Shown here in pieces: positions 22,601 through 32,919 of a stretch of 64,000 bases of DNA. The notes beneath the pieces were generated by a model. It searched no databases and was not told where the DNA came from. It worked only from the letters and a program-made list of their open reading frames with translations. The position numbers and the translations under genes were made by a program. Location: positions 297,647-361,646 of the forward strand of contig NW_023365734.1 of the NCBI RefSeq assembly GCF_000003815.2, read 5' to 3'. The stretch is from Branchiostoma floridae (taxonomy: Eukaryota > Chordata > Leptocardii > Amphioxiformes > Branchiostomatidae). Each line of letters opens with the position of its first letter. Position 1 is the first letter of the stretch.

Positions 22601-24226
22601 ACAAATCTCCATGTCTGGAGTTGGTGATTCACGACAAATCACCCTGACGGAGGTCTGGTGAACCTCTCTCCTGTAAAGTTGATCTATATCATTCACCTTG
22701 TCCTGGAGAGGAGATAGGCGCCACCAAGGAAAAATTGTTGGGTCAGCATGACAGTTGGGTCAGCATGACAGTTGGGTCAGCATGACAGTTGGGTCAGCAT
22801 GACAGTTGGGTCAGCATGACAGTTGGGTCAGCATGACAGTTGGGTCAGCATGACAGTTGGGTCAGCATGACAGCTGGGTCAGCATGACAGCTGGGTCAGC
22901 ATGACAGCTGGGTCAGCATGACAGCTGGGTCAGCATGACAGTTGGGTCAGCATGACAGTTGGGTCAGCATGACAGTTGGGTCAGCATGACAGTTGGGTCA
23001 GCATGACAGTTGGGTCAGCATGACAGTTGGGTCAGCATGACAGTTGGGTCAGCATGACAGCTGGGTCAGCATGACAGCTGGGTCAGCATGACAGCTGGGT
23101 CAGCATGACAGCTGGGTCAGCATGACAGCTGGGTCAGCATGACAGTTGGGTCAGCATGACAGTTGGGTCAGCATGACAGTTGGGTCAGCATGACAGCTGG
23201 GTCAGCATGACAGCTGGGTCAGCATGACAGCTGGGTCAGCATGACAGCTGGGTCAGCATGACAGTTGGGTCAGCATGACAGTTGGGTCAGCATGACAGTT
23301 GGGTCAGCATGACAGTTGGGTCAGCATGACAGTTGTTGCAGATTAAAAGGAACGGGACTGATGATGATGGTGATGAGGTACGAATGACGCAATGGTAATT
23401 TCGCCAATTCCTACTTTATGTCAGACCTTGACAAACATCACTCTCTGTTTTGACAGGAACAACATCCGTGACATCAGGAGGACTTCCACCTACGACAGCA
23501 CAAATCCCCACAGCACCAAGCTTAGGGACCTCACTGCCACCCCAAGTGGCTCGAACGGTTTCTCAGGCATCTACAGGTGTTGGTGGCTCATACGGACTCC
23601 AAAATATGACAGCATCCACTCCTACTCAACTAAACACAAGGAATCTTGAACGTATGCCGCTACCAGCCCCTCCTATTCGCCATGTACATCCAGGCATGGT
23701 CATTCCCTTTGTACGTCCAAACAGGACAACAGCATCACCGACACTACCTACTGCGCTGCCACCATCTTCAGTAACACGAGGTTGGTACATGAAGTTGGTT
23801 TGGCACGTACTTATCTTTGTCAGTAGCTCTTAGTCTATTTTATCAACACCCTTTTGTTTACTCCAGCAAAGATAAAACTAGATCAAATAATACTTTACAT
23901 TGACTAAAAATGGAAAACTGCAAACAGTCTTTTTTCAATGCCAGGATTTCTCAAAGTGAACCAGTGTTCGTCAATGTGATCTTTAAGTCCGTTCTTGTAA
24001 AGCAAATTAATCAACATACCAACGAAAGCTCCCCCTTCTTGCTTTAACAGGAACAACAACTCTTACAACAGGGGAACTTCCATATACAACACCACAGATC
24101 CCTACAGCACGGAGGTCAGGGACTGTACCTGTACCACGGCAAGCGGCTCCGACGGATCGTCAGGAACCTAATAACGAACAGTTTCCTTACAGTCCGTTAG
24201 TATTTTCAGTGCCTTATCATCGCTAG
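16671..24226 (+). CDS. Gene A: homeodomain-like / HMG-box-like / NLS / TAFH protein
   Basis: Twelve exons join to 2025 nt (674 codons plus stop): 16671-16757, 17064-17204, 17743-17875, 18127-18302, 18433-18598, 18971-19105, 19281-19460, 19553-19725, 21333-21422, 21708-21951, 23457-23780, 24051-24226. In order they encode an acidic start (MAEDRTSH), a homeodomain-like segment (RFYEER...NFIGNYR), an HMG-box-like segment (GYHEYYREQ...IGESWKNL), a conserved helix-rich piece (GSQKDLAKDD), two basic exons with KKRKK, a TAFH domain (ENVKKCKNF, VKELVQNLL, SSPQPYLVP) and a Pro/Thr-rich tail. All borders are AG/GT except a GC donor at 17876. TAFH of TAF4 binds activators within TFIID, so a nuclear role is inferred. 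The HMG part has lost a conserved Tyr (GCNKAAED). A phase-0 link from ANK1 into 17064 is possible. Confidence 0.82.
17064..18302 (+). other. Homeodomain-like and HMG-box-like exons of gene A
   Basis: Exon 17064-17204 plus the start of 17743-17875 give a helix-turn-helix-like run: RFYEER, then LIQEAATESGKTEAKVK, then NFIGNYRESKGG and a basic stretch KKRR. The spacing LxxxAxxxGxxxxxVxxxxxNxR matches helices 2-3 of a homeodomain. The end of exon 17743-17875 and exon 18127-18302 give GYHEYYREQ, SLVGANKEIGESWKNL and a long lysine-rich helix, the layout of an HMG box. Both are assignments by eye. Gene B has the same modules at 34003-35180. Confidence 0.65.
19553..21951 (+). other. TAFH (TAF4 homology) domain exons of gene A
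   Basis: Exons 19553-19725, 21333-21422 and the start of 21708-21951 read as one TAFH/NHR1 domain. They give ENVKKCKNFLTTVVKLA, KNVKELVQNLL, KIEPEEFTLKLQ and SSPQPYLVPLLKKTLPYVRQ. This is the four-to-five-helix module of TAF4 and ETO-family proteins that docks short hydrophobic peptides of transcription factors. The identity is stronger to the TAF4 type. The rest of the third exon is Gln/Thr/Ser-rich, as in TAF4. Confidence 0.85.
20225..21278. mobile_element. PIF/Harbinger-like non-autonomous element, copy 1
   Basis: The ends AGCCCCGGTCAC and GTGACCGGGGCT form near-perfect inverted repeats of about 26 bp, flanked by TTA (20222-20224 and 21279-21281). Subterminal regions are full of TCGTACGA and GCGATG words in both orientations. 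The 1054-bp body has no transposase frame. It lies in the intron between the first two TAFH exons of gene A. The same intron of gene B (near 41231) lacks it, giving an empty site. Confidence 0.8.
22430..22735 (+). mobile_element. SINE-like fragment
   Basis: The words 'cacttcactcaggtgaaaat', 'aatggaggtcctgtg' and 'cacgttaaagtaccca' occur in order. From memory of lancelet and fish genomes this arrangement is typical of a widespread SINE/LINE-tail core. No A/B box head is clear here. It lies in the gene A intron just before the minisatellite. Confidence 0.45.
22738..23335. repeat. 17-bp minisatellite, 35 units, two unit types
   Basis: The unit TTGGGTCAGCATGACAG repeats about 35 times without length change. 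It differs only at one T/C position (CAGTTGGG or CAGCTGGG). The types come in blocks: T7 C4 T7 C5 T3 C4 T5. It lies in the intron between the last TAFH exon and the proline-rich exon of gene A. Gene B lacks it. A unit length of 17 rules out a coding repeat. Confidence 0.97.
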
Positions 24227-24376
24227 ATACAGGCAGATAGCTTAGCGAAGGGCAAGTCACCTAGGAAGTAGTTGTTCATTTCTTAAGTACACTTGTTCTG
24301 CCAAATCTTTAAATGTTTCATGGAACATGTACATAATGACATATAAAAGGAGGCTATTTCTGTATCTAGATAGAGC

Positions 24377-24382
24377 AATAAA
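24377..24382 (+). terminator. Poly(A) signal of gene A
   Basis: AATAAA lies 151 bp after the gene A stop codon. It is conserved at the matching place in gene B (44364-44369), inside a conserved 'tagagcaataaac' context, which supports use as a 3' end signal. Confidence 0.6.
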
Positions 24383-24599
24383 CCATACCGTAAACATATT
24401 CTTTTTTCTACTAAAACTGAAAAGCGAGAAGTTGAGTTTATCTAATGATATTTTTATTTTTACCTGTTGAGTGTATATGTTCAACATGTTTTGTTGTGAT
24501 ATTTACTTAGCACAGTGAGGCAAAAATGTGTAATGAATGATTTCATTCATTCATTCATTATGGTATTCATGGAAATTGAACTTTTCTGTTACAAATCAG

Positions 24600-25860
24600 A
24601 GCATTAACGTGTAGCGCACCGACAAATGACCTCTTTGTTTACTACCTGTGTGACCTCACCTGCATCTGACGTCACAGATCGCTAGGATACCATGTCAAGG
24701 CGAGGTCACCACGTACGTGTCAATAGAAAGTGAAAGAGCGTCTGTCGCGTTTTGGCAATTTTTTACGCAAAATTGGACTTTTTATAGGCGCTAACTATAG
24801 TGAATCGGTAGCAGAAATGCTGATAGACCTTACTGTTGGAACAGGTTCCATTGAAGAGGGTTTGATTCATCACGATGGACCACAAGTTTGTGTTGAAGAC
24901 TCAGTTCGTGAAAGAGAACTAGTCTAGTCCAACGAGCCGCCATGTTGGACAACTTTGCAATGGATTTGTGATTACGAAGGACATTACTGTGGCTAAAAGA
25001 AGATTATATAAGACTGGAAGCTCGGTTTGAAAATACTTGGAATGCTTGGGTGTATAAATCTGAAGATTTCAGCATAGAAAATTAGGTGAGTAACATGAGA
25101 TACAGTGTTACATGTATGTGTGCAATGTAAGGTAGGGTACCCATGTAAAGTAACGTTAAACTTAGAGGCTTCTAGCGAAGGCAATGTGGAAATAGAGTGA
25201 CTCCCATGGTCTGTAATGTTTCGATTTGTCACTAGAGTAATCAATATTAAGAAGATACCGTATGAAAAGTAGCTTTTGTAAACGTTCAATTGTAGAAGGT
25301 ATATTTTGCTATTCGTGTATGACAAGATATTCAATTGTAGAAGTAATATATGGCTATTCATGTATTGAAATATACTTTGACCTACAATAAACTAGATGGC
25401 AAAACATTGTCTCTGTGTGCTCCAGGTAATCTTCATTTCATGATATATCTAGATATTATAAGATAATGACAGGTTTGTTTTCATTCGCTTTACAAAGTTT
25501 ATAAGCTTGTTACTTCTTTACAAAAGTCAATCTACAGATGTTTATTACATAGCAGAACAGAGAGTGCACATGTCCACATTGTGTACACATGTCAGCATTT
25601 CATTGTCATCTTGAACTGATAATACATCTAAACCATAAAGGTCAATATCCCATTTGTCCTCTTTCCTATTAAATCAGAAAATCTGGAATGCTGAAAGCCA
25701 ACATGAATAATACAACAACTATGCTAAGTAATCATACCTACATACATACATGCACAATGTCATGTAAGAAAGCTATGATCACATAATTCAAATTAAGAAA
25801 GCCAGATAGACGCAATAGCGTCGTACATATTGCATTTTTCGGGTAATTTTACATACAATC
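24600..25860. repeat. Duplicated 3' flank of gene A (matches 44617-45840)
   Basis: The stretch matches the downstream flank of gene B over more than 1 kb, beginning 'gcgcaccgacaaatgacctc'. It holds a possible small frame from 24691 (MSRRGHHVRV) that is stopped by TGA after 13 codons but otherwise continues in the same frame as the open copy at 44706. I see no other gene in it. Confidence 0.75.
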
Positions 25861-25913
25861 CCGTTTCACATAGCAGCAACATTCGTTCTTGATCGTTGTC
25901 GTCCCCCCTCAAC

Positions 25914-26064
25914 AGACAATGACAATGAAGTTTATTGCATATTCATGCCCCATTCGGGCTAAATGCAGTCAGTTTGGTACATAGGGAGTAATCGGAAAGA
26001 TATACATATACTACAGTTTACATGCTTCTTCTCTCTTCTTAAAGCATGTGTAGACGAACTTGCA
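25914..26064 (-). mobile_element. 3' tail of a CR1-like LINE, replacing an exon
   Basis: Read on the - strand this gives FVYTCFKKREEACKL and a stop, then the 'ctgcatttagcccgaatggg' tail and AATAAA, and ends in a TTCATTGTCATTGT repeat. The LINE at 14710-14912 ends in almost the same way (FVYTCFKKREESCKR, 'tttagcccacatggg'). It sits where the third exon of the small - strand gene should be. Confidence 0.8.
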
Positions 26065-26117
26065 GTCTAGAGTTTTTCCAGTATATCGTAGTGAGATGAT
26101 GACAGCAAAATACCTAC

Positions 26118-27147
26118 CTCTGTCTCCTGTAATATGGTACGTCCTGTTGACACATCCCCAATAGACTGTACGTTCAACATTACTGTGGTTGGCTTCGTCC
26201 ACCTCTGTGGGCGGGGGTGGCGACTCGTCCTCTAAAATAGAATTAAGTAGCATGTAATTGTTGGGCTAAAAATTCGACATTAAGATCGAGAAACAAAGAA
26301 AGAGGGCATGTGTTCACACTCAAACCTGCTTGAATTGTTACGATACCCACTGACTCAGCCTGGGTAACTCTACCTGGCGGCTATTGTAGAGCACAAAGGT
26401 CTTTATTTACATACGCGGCTATTTACACTATCGTCAGCAGCCTACAAGCACAACTCACAAGTTACCGTACAACAGTCAGCCGTGGAGGCTGTAGTTTGTA
26501 CACAGCTTGTACTTATATTAGCTTGTCTGTGTTCCCTTTATTATTCATCGTTGGTCATTTTCATAGAAGATTTACACATTTACACAAACACATGAACAGT
26601 GCTTTTATGTATCTTTTTAACTTAGATATTTTGGCCATTACCGGTATATTTATTTCTATCAAGAATACCCTGTGAACACATGGCTTTGAATGAACTCGCC
26701 AACAACACTGGGCCATTGGCGGTAACTCACTTAATCATGAGCTCGACGCTACATGCTTCTAAAAGTCATGGTCATACACACACCGTACTATATTTTAAAA
26801 TGTGAGGATTGCATCTAATACATGAAGCGCCAAACAGTTACTTATCATGCTACACTCCTAATATCATTAACAAAATTATTAAGCAAGTCCTGAAAAGTAA
26901 ACAATGTGTCAGATATATTTCACGCAGCAATAGTTAGGTGCAGGAATATGTCACTAGTTTGAGTTAACGACAAGAACAGACGGTCCCTACAGCATTAGAC
27001 TCAATCTTAACCACCCTATCCTATGTAGACATGTACATTGAAAATAAATGTAACCTTACCTGTCTTAGGCTTCGTATTTACACTATTGTAATATTTATAG
27101 ATGCCCCATACTCGTTGGCCAAGACGAAAGATTCTCCAAAAGCTCAT
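26118..27147 (-). pseudogene. Small two-exon gene copy A, third exon lost
   Basis: Exon 1 is 27060-27147 (MSFWRIFRLG..., 29 codons plus 1 nt) and exon 2 is 26118-26231 (EDESPPPPTEVDEAN...VYWGCVNRTYHI, phase 1-1). The intact paralogue at 45913-47299 has a third exon that ends the protein. Here that exon is gone and a LINE tail occupies its place. If the donor after exon 2 is not used, the frame reads through without a stop into the LINE tail and ends at 26011 (CFKKREEACKL). The family is not recognised. Confidence 0.6.
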
Positions 27148-27439
27148 ATTCCCTCCAGTGTAGCTTATCACCTAATACTAATTTGCAGTGTCTATAATTG
27201 TTGTATTGCTACTTCTGCGCCAAACGTGCGAGTGATTGAGTATTTGTACCACTTGCGCTCTCTTAGGTGAACATCGTCATCGGTGGGCGAGTCCATCACG
27301 GAGGGGTACATGGGGTTATACAGTCGTAGTTCCACTCATTCGCAGATAGTTTTCCGTTACATTTGTGAGTGAAAATGTTGTAAATAATCTTTAACTTGCA
27401 CTTGATAAAAATCGCTATGTGAGTCACAGGACTGAGCCA

Positions 27440-28520
27440 TCTTCTTTTTTCATCGAATAAAACTTCGACCACCATTCGTGACGAAGGTGGAACGGTCGGT
27501 AGGAAGGGGAAGTCCCTTCAGTACAAACCCAGTCCTCCCAACATAGCTGTTGTACATTATTACGAGCCTCAAAACAAAGCTCGTGTACACAACTCCGTAC
27601 GCTTGAAAGCAGGCGTGATGAAAAGATCTGATGTTTACACTCTTGGCAAGGAAGGTCTCCCGTTTTGCTAAGCAGTTCAATAGCATTATGTCATCACATA
27701 CGTTTGCACAATGTCCATCAGGTAAGTACAGTTGTAAGTACAGGTGTAGCATTATGCGCAACAAGTGGGGTTTGGGGCTTCTGAGGTAAAATTAACTTCT
27801 TGGTGAATAAAAGCACTATCAATACACAACTTAAAACTATCTATAGTTTATAATATGTATGTCTCGATACTTACATACATAGTATCGGATATACTGTATA
27901 TTATTATATGTATGTCTGGATACTTATATCCACAGTATCGGAGATGTACTTCTGACACAGGACACGTAGTACGGTACAACGAAAGAAACTGCTCGGATAT
28001 GTTTTGACATTATGAGATACCGCCTTATTCATAAGTCTTGTGAGTCTGTTTATCCAGCTCTGTCGCTGGTCTACGCTACGAAAGTATCCTTTATTTAACG
28101 TTTAACATTACATTGGGCGACGTTATGCACTTGTCATAAACATTACAGGTGAGGGTGCCTGCTTGTACAAAAGCAACCCTCCCAGCATAGCTGTTGTACA
28201 CATAAGGAAGCTATTGTACACAAGGGGCTGAGTCCAGAAAACAGACTCTCAATACACTGCAGGTTATGTTTATACACTCTCGGGCGCAACGAAGCCTTTC
28301 TCAACTTTGTTTAGTAGGTAGACATTATGATGTCACGTCAATGTTCAAATGTTATGCGGTGTGGAAGACCGTTCTGCACATTGAGGTTTCAAGTTCCGAT
28401 AAGGACGAAATGCTGATTAATTGACAGCATCACGCTAAAACTACGGCAAAGCACCAGGTCAAGGCAACATTATAACCAAGTAGCGCTTTATGCTGCTAAA
28501 AAGCCTGCCTTACAACCACA
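27440..28520. repeat. Duplicated flank block, copy 1 of 3
   Basis: This block is repeated at 29300-30350 and 47520-48650. Each holds the hairpin-plus-'cagtacaaacccagtcctcc' repeat, a 'tgatgtttacactctt' segment, a 'tttggggcttctga' segment, a 'ggctggtctaggctacgaaa'-type segment and a second 'caaccctcccag' repeat. No gene is visible, and the open frames in it are not kept between copies. Confidence 0.75.
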
Positions 28521-28834
28521 TTGTCAGACAAGAAGAAGCATACTGGTTATGTACAACTGCAACTCTCCTACGGTAAGATTTGTATCGGCTGCACAGCCGG
28601 GACTCACAGTGCTCAGTAGGAATTCCAACCAGACCACGTGTTGTGCAAGGGAGTGGGAGACGGATCGGAACTTTTGATAGACATAATCTATTAATTACTT
28701 GAAGAAAACCAGCCTTGATCCATCACAGTTTTTTTTATGTTTTCAGCATATTATATTGATAAATTTACATTTGATCAATATTCTACCACTTTACCACTAG
28801 AAACAACAAACCACCTATAGAACAAGGGGACAAA

Positions 28835-29200
28835 TAAAACCTCGACCACCATTCTTGACGAAGGTGGAGCGGTCAGTAGAAAAGGAAAGTCCCGGTCAGT
28901 ACAAACCCAGTCCTCCCAGCATGGCTGTTGTACATTATTCGGAGCCTCAAACGAAGCTCTTCTACACAACTTCGCAGGCTCCAAAGGTAGGCACATGAAA
29001 AATTAGCGCTTGCACCTACATTTATTAGTGAAAATGTTGTACATATCTTTAACTTCGACCACCTTTCTCGACGAGGGTGGAACGGTCACTAGAAAGCGAA
29101 GGGGAGTCCCTTCAGTACAAACCCAGTCCTCCCAGCATACCTGTTGTACATTATTCCGAGCCTCAAACGCAGCTCTTGGACACAACTAAGCAGGTGCGCC
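28835..29200. repeat. Extra tandem copies of the hairpin repeat
   Basis: Two further copies of the repeat (about 28840-28990 and 29045-29200) lie in direct tandem. Each starts with a short inverted repeat (CCACCATTCTTGACGAAGG TGG type: CCACC, 12 nt, GGTGG) and continues with 'cagtacaaacccagtcctcc' and 'gttgtacattattc'. More copies lie at about 27470, 29325 and 47590. Function unknown; the region is otherwise non-coding. Confidence 0.7.
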
Positions 29201-29299
29201 AAAGGTAGGCACACGAACACTCCTGGCATGGAATGTGCCTACTGCAAAGCAAATGGCAACTGGAAAACAAATAAGTTTCAACGTTTCATAACTAAGCCA

Positions 29300-30350
29300 T
29301 CTTATGTATATCCTTTATAACTTCGTCCCCCGTTCCCGAGGAAACTGGTAAGATCCACAGGTCACTAGTAATCCGGGGAATTGAAACATTTTTTCACATC
29401 AAATTTTTTGTTCATCAATACAAACCAAGTTCTCCCAGCATGGCTGTTGCGTTGTACATTGTTACGAGCCTCAAGACGAAGCTCTTGTACACAACTTCGC
29501 AGGCTCAAACCTGTCGGTGGTGAAACGATCTGATGTTTACACTCTTGGCAAGGAAGGTTTTACTGTTTTGCTGGGAAGTTCAATAGCATGGTGTCATCAC
29601 ATACGTTTGTACAACGTATGATAATGATAATGTCCATCAGGTAACTTACAGGAACATTATGCGCAGGATGTGGGGTTTGGGGCTTCTGATGGCAAATAAC
29701 CTATTGATGAATAAAAGAATATATAAGACACTTTAATTAAATCAATAGCGTGTTATAGGTATGGCTAAATGCTTACATAGTGTCGTATACATGTATATAC
29801 ATATACTTCTGACACAGGACTCTTTTAGCGAAAGAATCTGCAAGGAAATTGTTTGACATTATGAGAAACCGTCTTTGTCATAACTTTTGTGAGTATGTTT
29901 ATCCAGCTGGGGCTGGTCTAGGCTACGAAAATATCTTTTATCTAACTTTTAACATTACACTGGGCAAAGCTATACGCTTATACAGGTGAGAGTGCCTGCT
30001 TGTACAAAAGCAACCCTCCCAGTATAGGTGTTGTACAAATAACGAAGCTATTGTACACACGGAGCTGAGTCCAGAGAAGACTCGGTATACAGGTTATTTC
30101 TACACACTCTCGGGGGGAACCAAGTCCTTCGCCACTTTATTTAGTGGCTTGATATGATGATGTCACGTTAACGTTAATTTTATGCGGTAGGGAACACTGT
30201 TGTGCACGATCGAGGTTCTACTAATCTCATACAAGTTTCTGCAATCACCAAGGACAAAATGCTGAACGATTGACAGCGTCACGCTAAAACTACGGAAAAC
30301 CACCAGGTCAAGGCAACAGTATAACCAAGTTGCGCTTTTGTTCTGATAAA
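29300..30350. repeat. Duplicated flank block, copy 2 of 3
   Basis: This is a second tandem copy of the 27440-28520 block with the same order of landmarks. The gene B flank has only one copy (47520-48650), so the block was either duplicated on the gene A side or lost on the B side. Confidence 0.7.
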
Positions 30351-31397
30351 AAAGCCTCCACAACGTATTTTCACGGTTTTGAACGTGGAAGGCTCGGGCC
30401 GTCGCAAGGTAGGTCGGGGAAATGGTGAAATCTGGACCCTCTGAAACACGATTTCCTGCATTATTTAAGGGACAGACTTTTTGTTGAGATTTCTATCAGA
30501 GAAAACGATTTTGATGGCGACGAGCTAAATGTACTTCTTGGCTTACATTCGCACAGACATAAATGTAATTGAAATCTACATAAGTCATAACGTTAATAAA
30601 AATTCAAGATGTAAACCATAGCCCTGAAGCCCTGCAACCGTCGTGAGTTTATTTACCCCGGCTTTTGCATACGTTCTCCAATGATAAATATTTAGCCAAA
30701 CTAATAAAAATGACATTTTGTGGCTTCACCTTACACTGTCTGTGACTCATAAGCAAGCTGTATTGCGTATCTATCGCCACTCCCATATCAGAGGTTGAAC
30801 TTTGACACTTGTTTGACTCACAATAGATTATAAGGGAACAGACAGGTTTGACCAAAATTCATGCGGAAGTGACTCCGCGGTGGATCAGCACAGGAATATC
30901 TCTCAAATTGCTGTCCAATTCGTGCCTCACAGGTGGGAATACTAATATATCCTTTGCATAACTTCTTGATCTGAGTGAGATATGCCATGCTACGTACGTA
31001 GAAAGTTAGCACACAAAGTTTTTTTAATGTGCTGTATGTCTGCCAACTCTGTGCATAAAGACCAGAACAGATTCCTGCGCTTATTGATAAGGACGTTTTC
31101 CTTCACTAAATGTTTTGTCTGATTATCAGCTACAAAGCGTTAACGTTACGCTGGAATATTAGTAAGATTTTGGTCAGTTTATTTAGGTGAAAAGATCCAT
31201 ATACGCGTCAGGGTGTGGTTATTAGTGAGGTATGTAACGTACGTGACTAGCTTACTAATTACAGTCGGTGTCTTTGTTGTGTCTTTGTTCTGCTAGCGCT
31301 CATGAATGGCATAAACGTACCTGTAACTGACGCCATGGAGGTCATTGAATCTAAGGAAGATCACTCAGAGTGTCTCTCTAAAGAGCATGGGTCAGGT

Positions 31398-31554
31398 TAA
31401 TCTCCAAGCAGATCTTGCCATGGTTTAAGCCAGTAACATAAGCTGGGGAAGGAGTTTAGCAGACAGAGGAGTTTTATTCCTCTGCCGGCTTAACTTCTTC
31501 TCCAGCGTATGCATGTTACTGTCTTAAACCACCGCAAGATCTGCTTGGAGATTA
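31398..31554. mobile_element. 157-bp foldback element
   Basis: The arms TAATCTCCAAGCAGATCTTG and CAAGATCTGCTTGGAGATTA are exact reverse complements. The match continues inward with few mismatches ('ggtttaagccagtaacat' against 'atgttactgtcttaaacc') to a short centre with a CTCTGCCGG/GCAGACAGAGG pair. It has no coding capacity and is a MITE-type element. The flank after it (31560-31780) is repeated at 51250-51440. Confidence 0.75.
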
Positions 31555-32919
31555 GGACAGGTTGCCACGCAGTCCTTTGGTGAACTACGACGTGCAAGAG
31601 TGGCGTTTTATCAGGTTTTAGCCCCATCTGCAGTTTAACAGTACCTCGCAAGGAGGTAAACGTCAACAGTATCCGAATAATTCCTTGGGTAACTCTCGTA
31701 ACAGAGAAAGGTGGTAATGATCTAATTAGCCATAGAAAAAGGACATTGTATTTCTATGTAGCCAGGAGGTATGTCTGAGCAAGATTTCTTTCCGAAAAAT
31801 AACCATCAATGTTAGTAGATAGGTACTTCTATTTTTATAAAAATAAAATACTTGGCCATCAAATGTTGTTTTTGTTGGCCAAATTTCAAGGTCAAAGTAG
31901 CTGTCTCAAATTACACAAAAATTTCAAACTCTTCACAGCTTTTCAAACTTGACATAATTGGATAGGTCTTAGTGAAAGAAATAGAATGGTTTTTATTGCG
32001 AAAAAATCGGACATACTGTTAGAGAGTTATGGCCATCAACGGCCTAAACAATACGCCATAATTTCTCCGGGTCAGCTAATTAAATATGCAAGATTGCAAT
32101 ATCTCCACAGTCATACAAGATACAAGGAAAAAACTTGGTATACCGGGGTTTTGTAACATGCTGAATTTAACTATGGCCATGAAATTTACATATCTAATTC
32201 ATAAATGATAAATAATCCTGAATAATTGAGTTCCAGGGGTAATAAAATCTGAGTCAGCTAATTAAATATGCAAAAACACCATATTTTCCCTCTCCTTGAA
32301 GATACAAGAACAAAACTTGGTATACGGAGGTTTTAGCACATGCCGAATACAAATCTGACCTCAAAATATCCTTTTGATTTTTTTATGACCTATAAAATGG
32401 ATTGCGTCACTACTACCACCACAATGTGAATATCGGAGCGACACGCCCCAAAAACTGTTCATCAAAATTACTCAAAATGGATCTTATTTTGAAATATACC
32501 CTGTAAGGTAGAATGTCTCGCGCAGCCGCCTCGAAAGGGTGCTATTTAGTGCTCCCAATTGCTAGTAGCATAAGGGGTAATAAAAATTCGAGGAAAAAAA
32601 TTCATAAAAAATCAGCATTACAAGATATGACAAAATCCACGCACAGATGTTTTTAAATGACCATTATATACATTAATGTAAAGTATCAACAACAATCGTC
32701 GAATTACAAGCGGGGCAAAACACTTTTCTGACATTTTTCCCCAAATGGGCGTGGCCATATAGCTCTCTATGACATCATCATGACGTCATGCTAATTTGCA
32801 TAAATCACCTTTATGCAATAAGGTACTTCGTAAAAAAAACTAAAGACCCATGCATTATCCAAACATGATATTTTCATGACACCAAAAACACCCCCCAAAC
32901 GCCTCAGTTAGGGTCAGCT
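31555..32919. other. Non-coding region upstream of the gene B acidic first exon
   Basis: The first 220 bp match 51250-51440 upstream of ANK2, so both are upstream flanks. At about 32070-32190 and 32255-32365 two diverged copies of a roughly 180-bp unit occur ('gtcagctaattaaatatgca', then 'aacttggtatac'). The rest is AT-rich without a kept frame. The ATG at 32920 is preceded by 'gggtcagct', as before the other first exons. Confidence 0.6.

Noticed and set aside
22738-23335. CRISPR-like regular array
   Set aside because: The units are 17 bp with no unique spacers, and the setting is an intron of a eukaryotic gene. It is a minisatellite.
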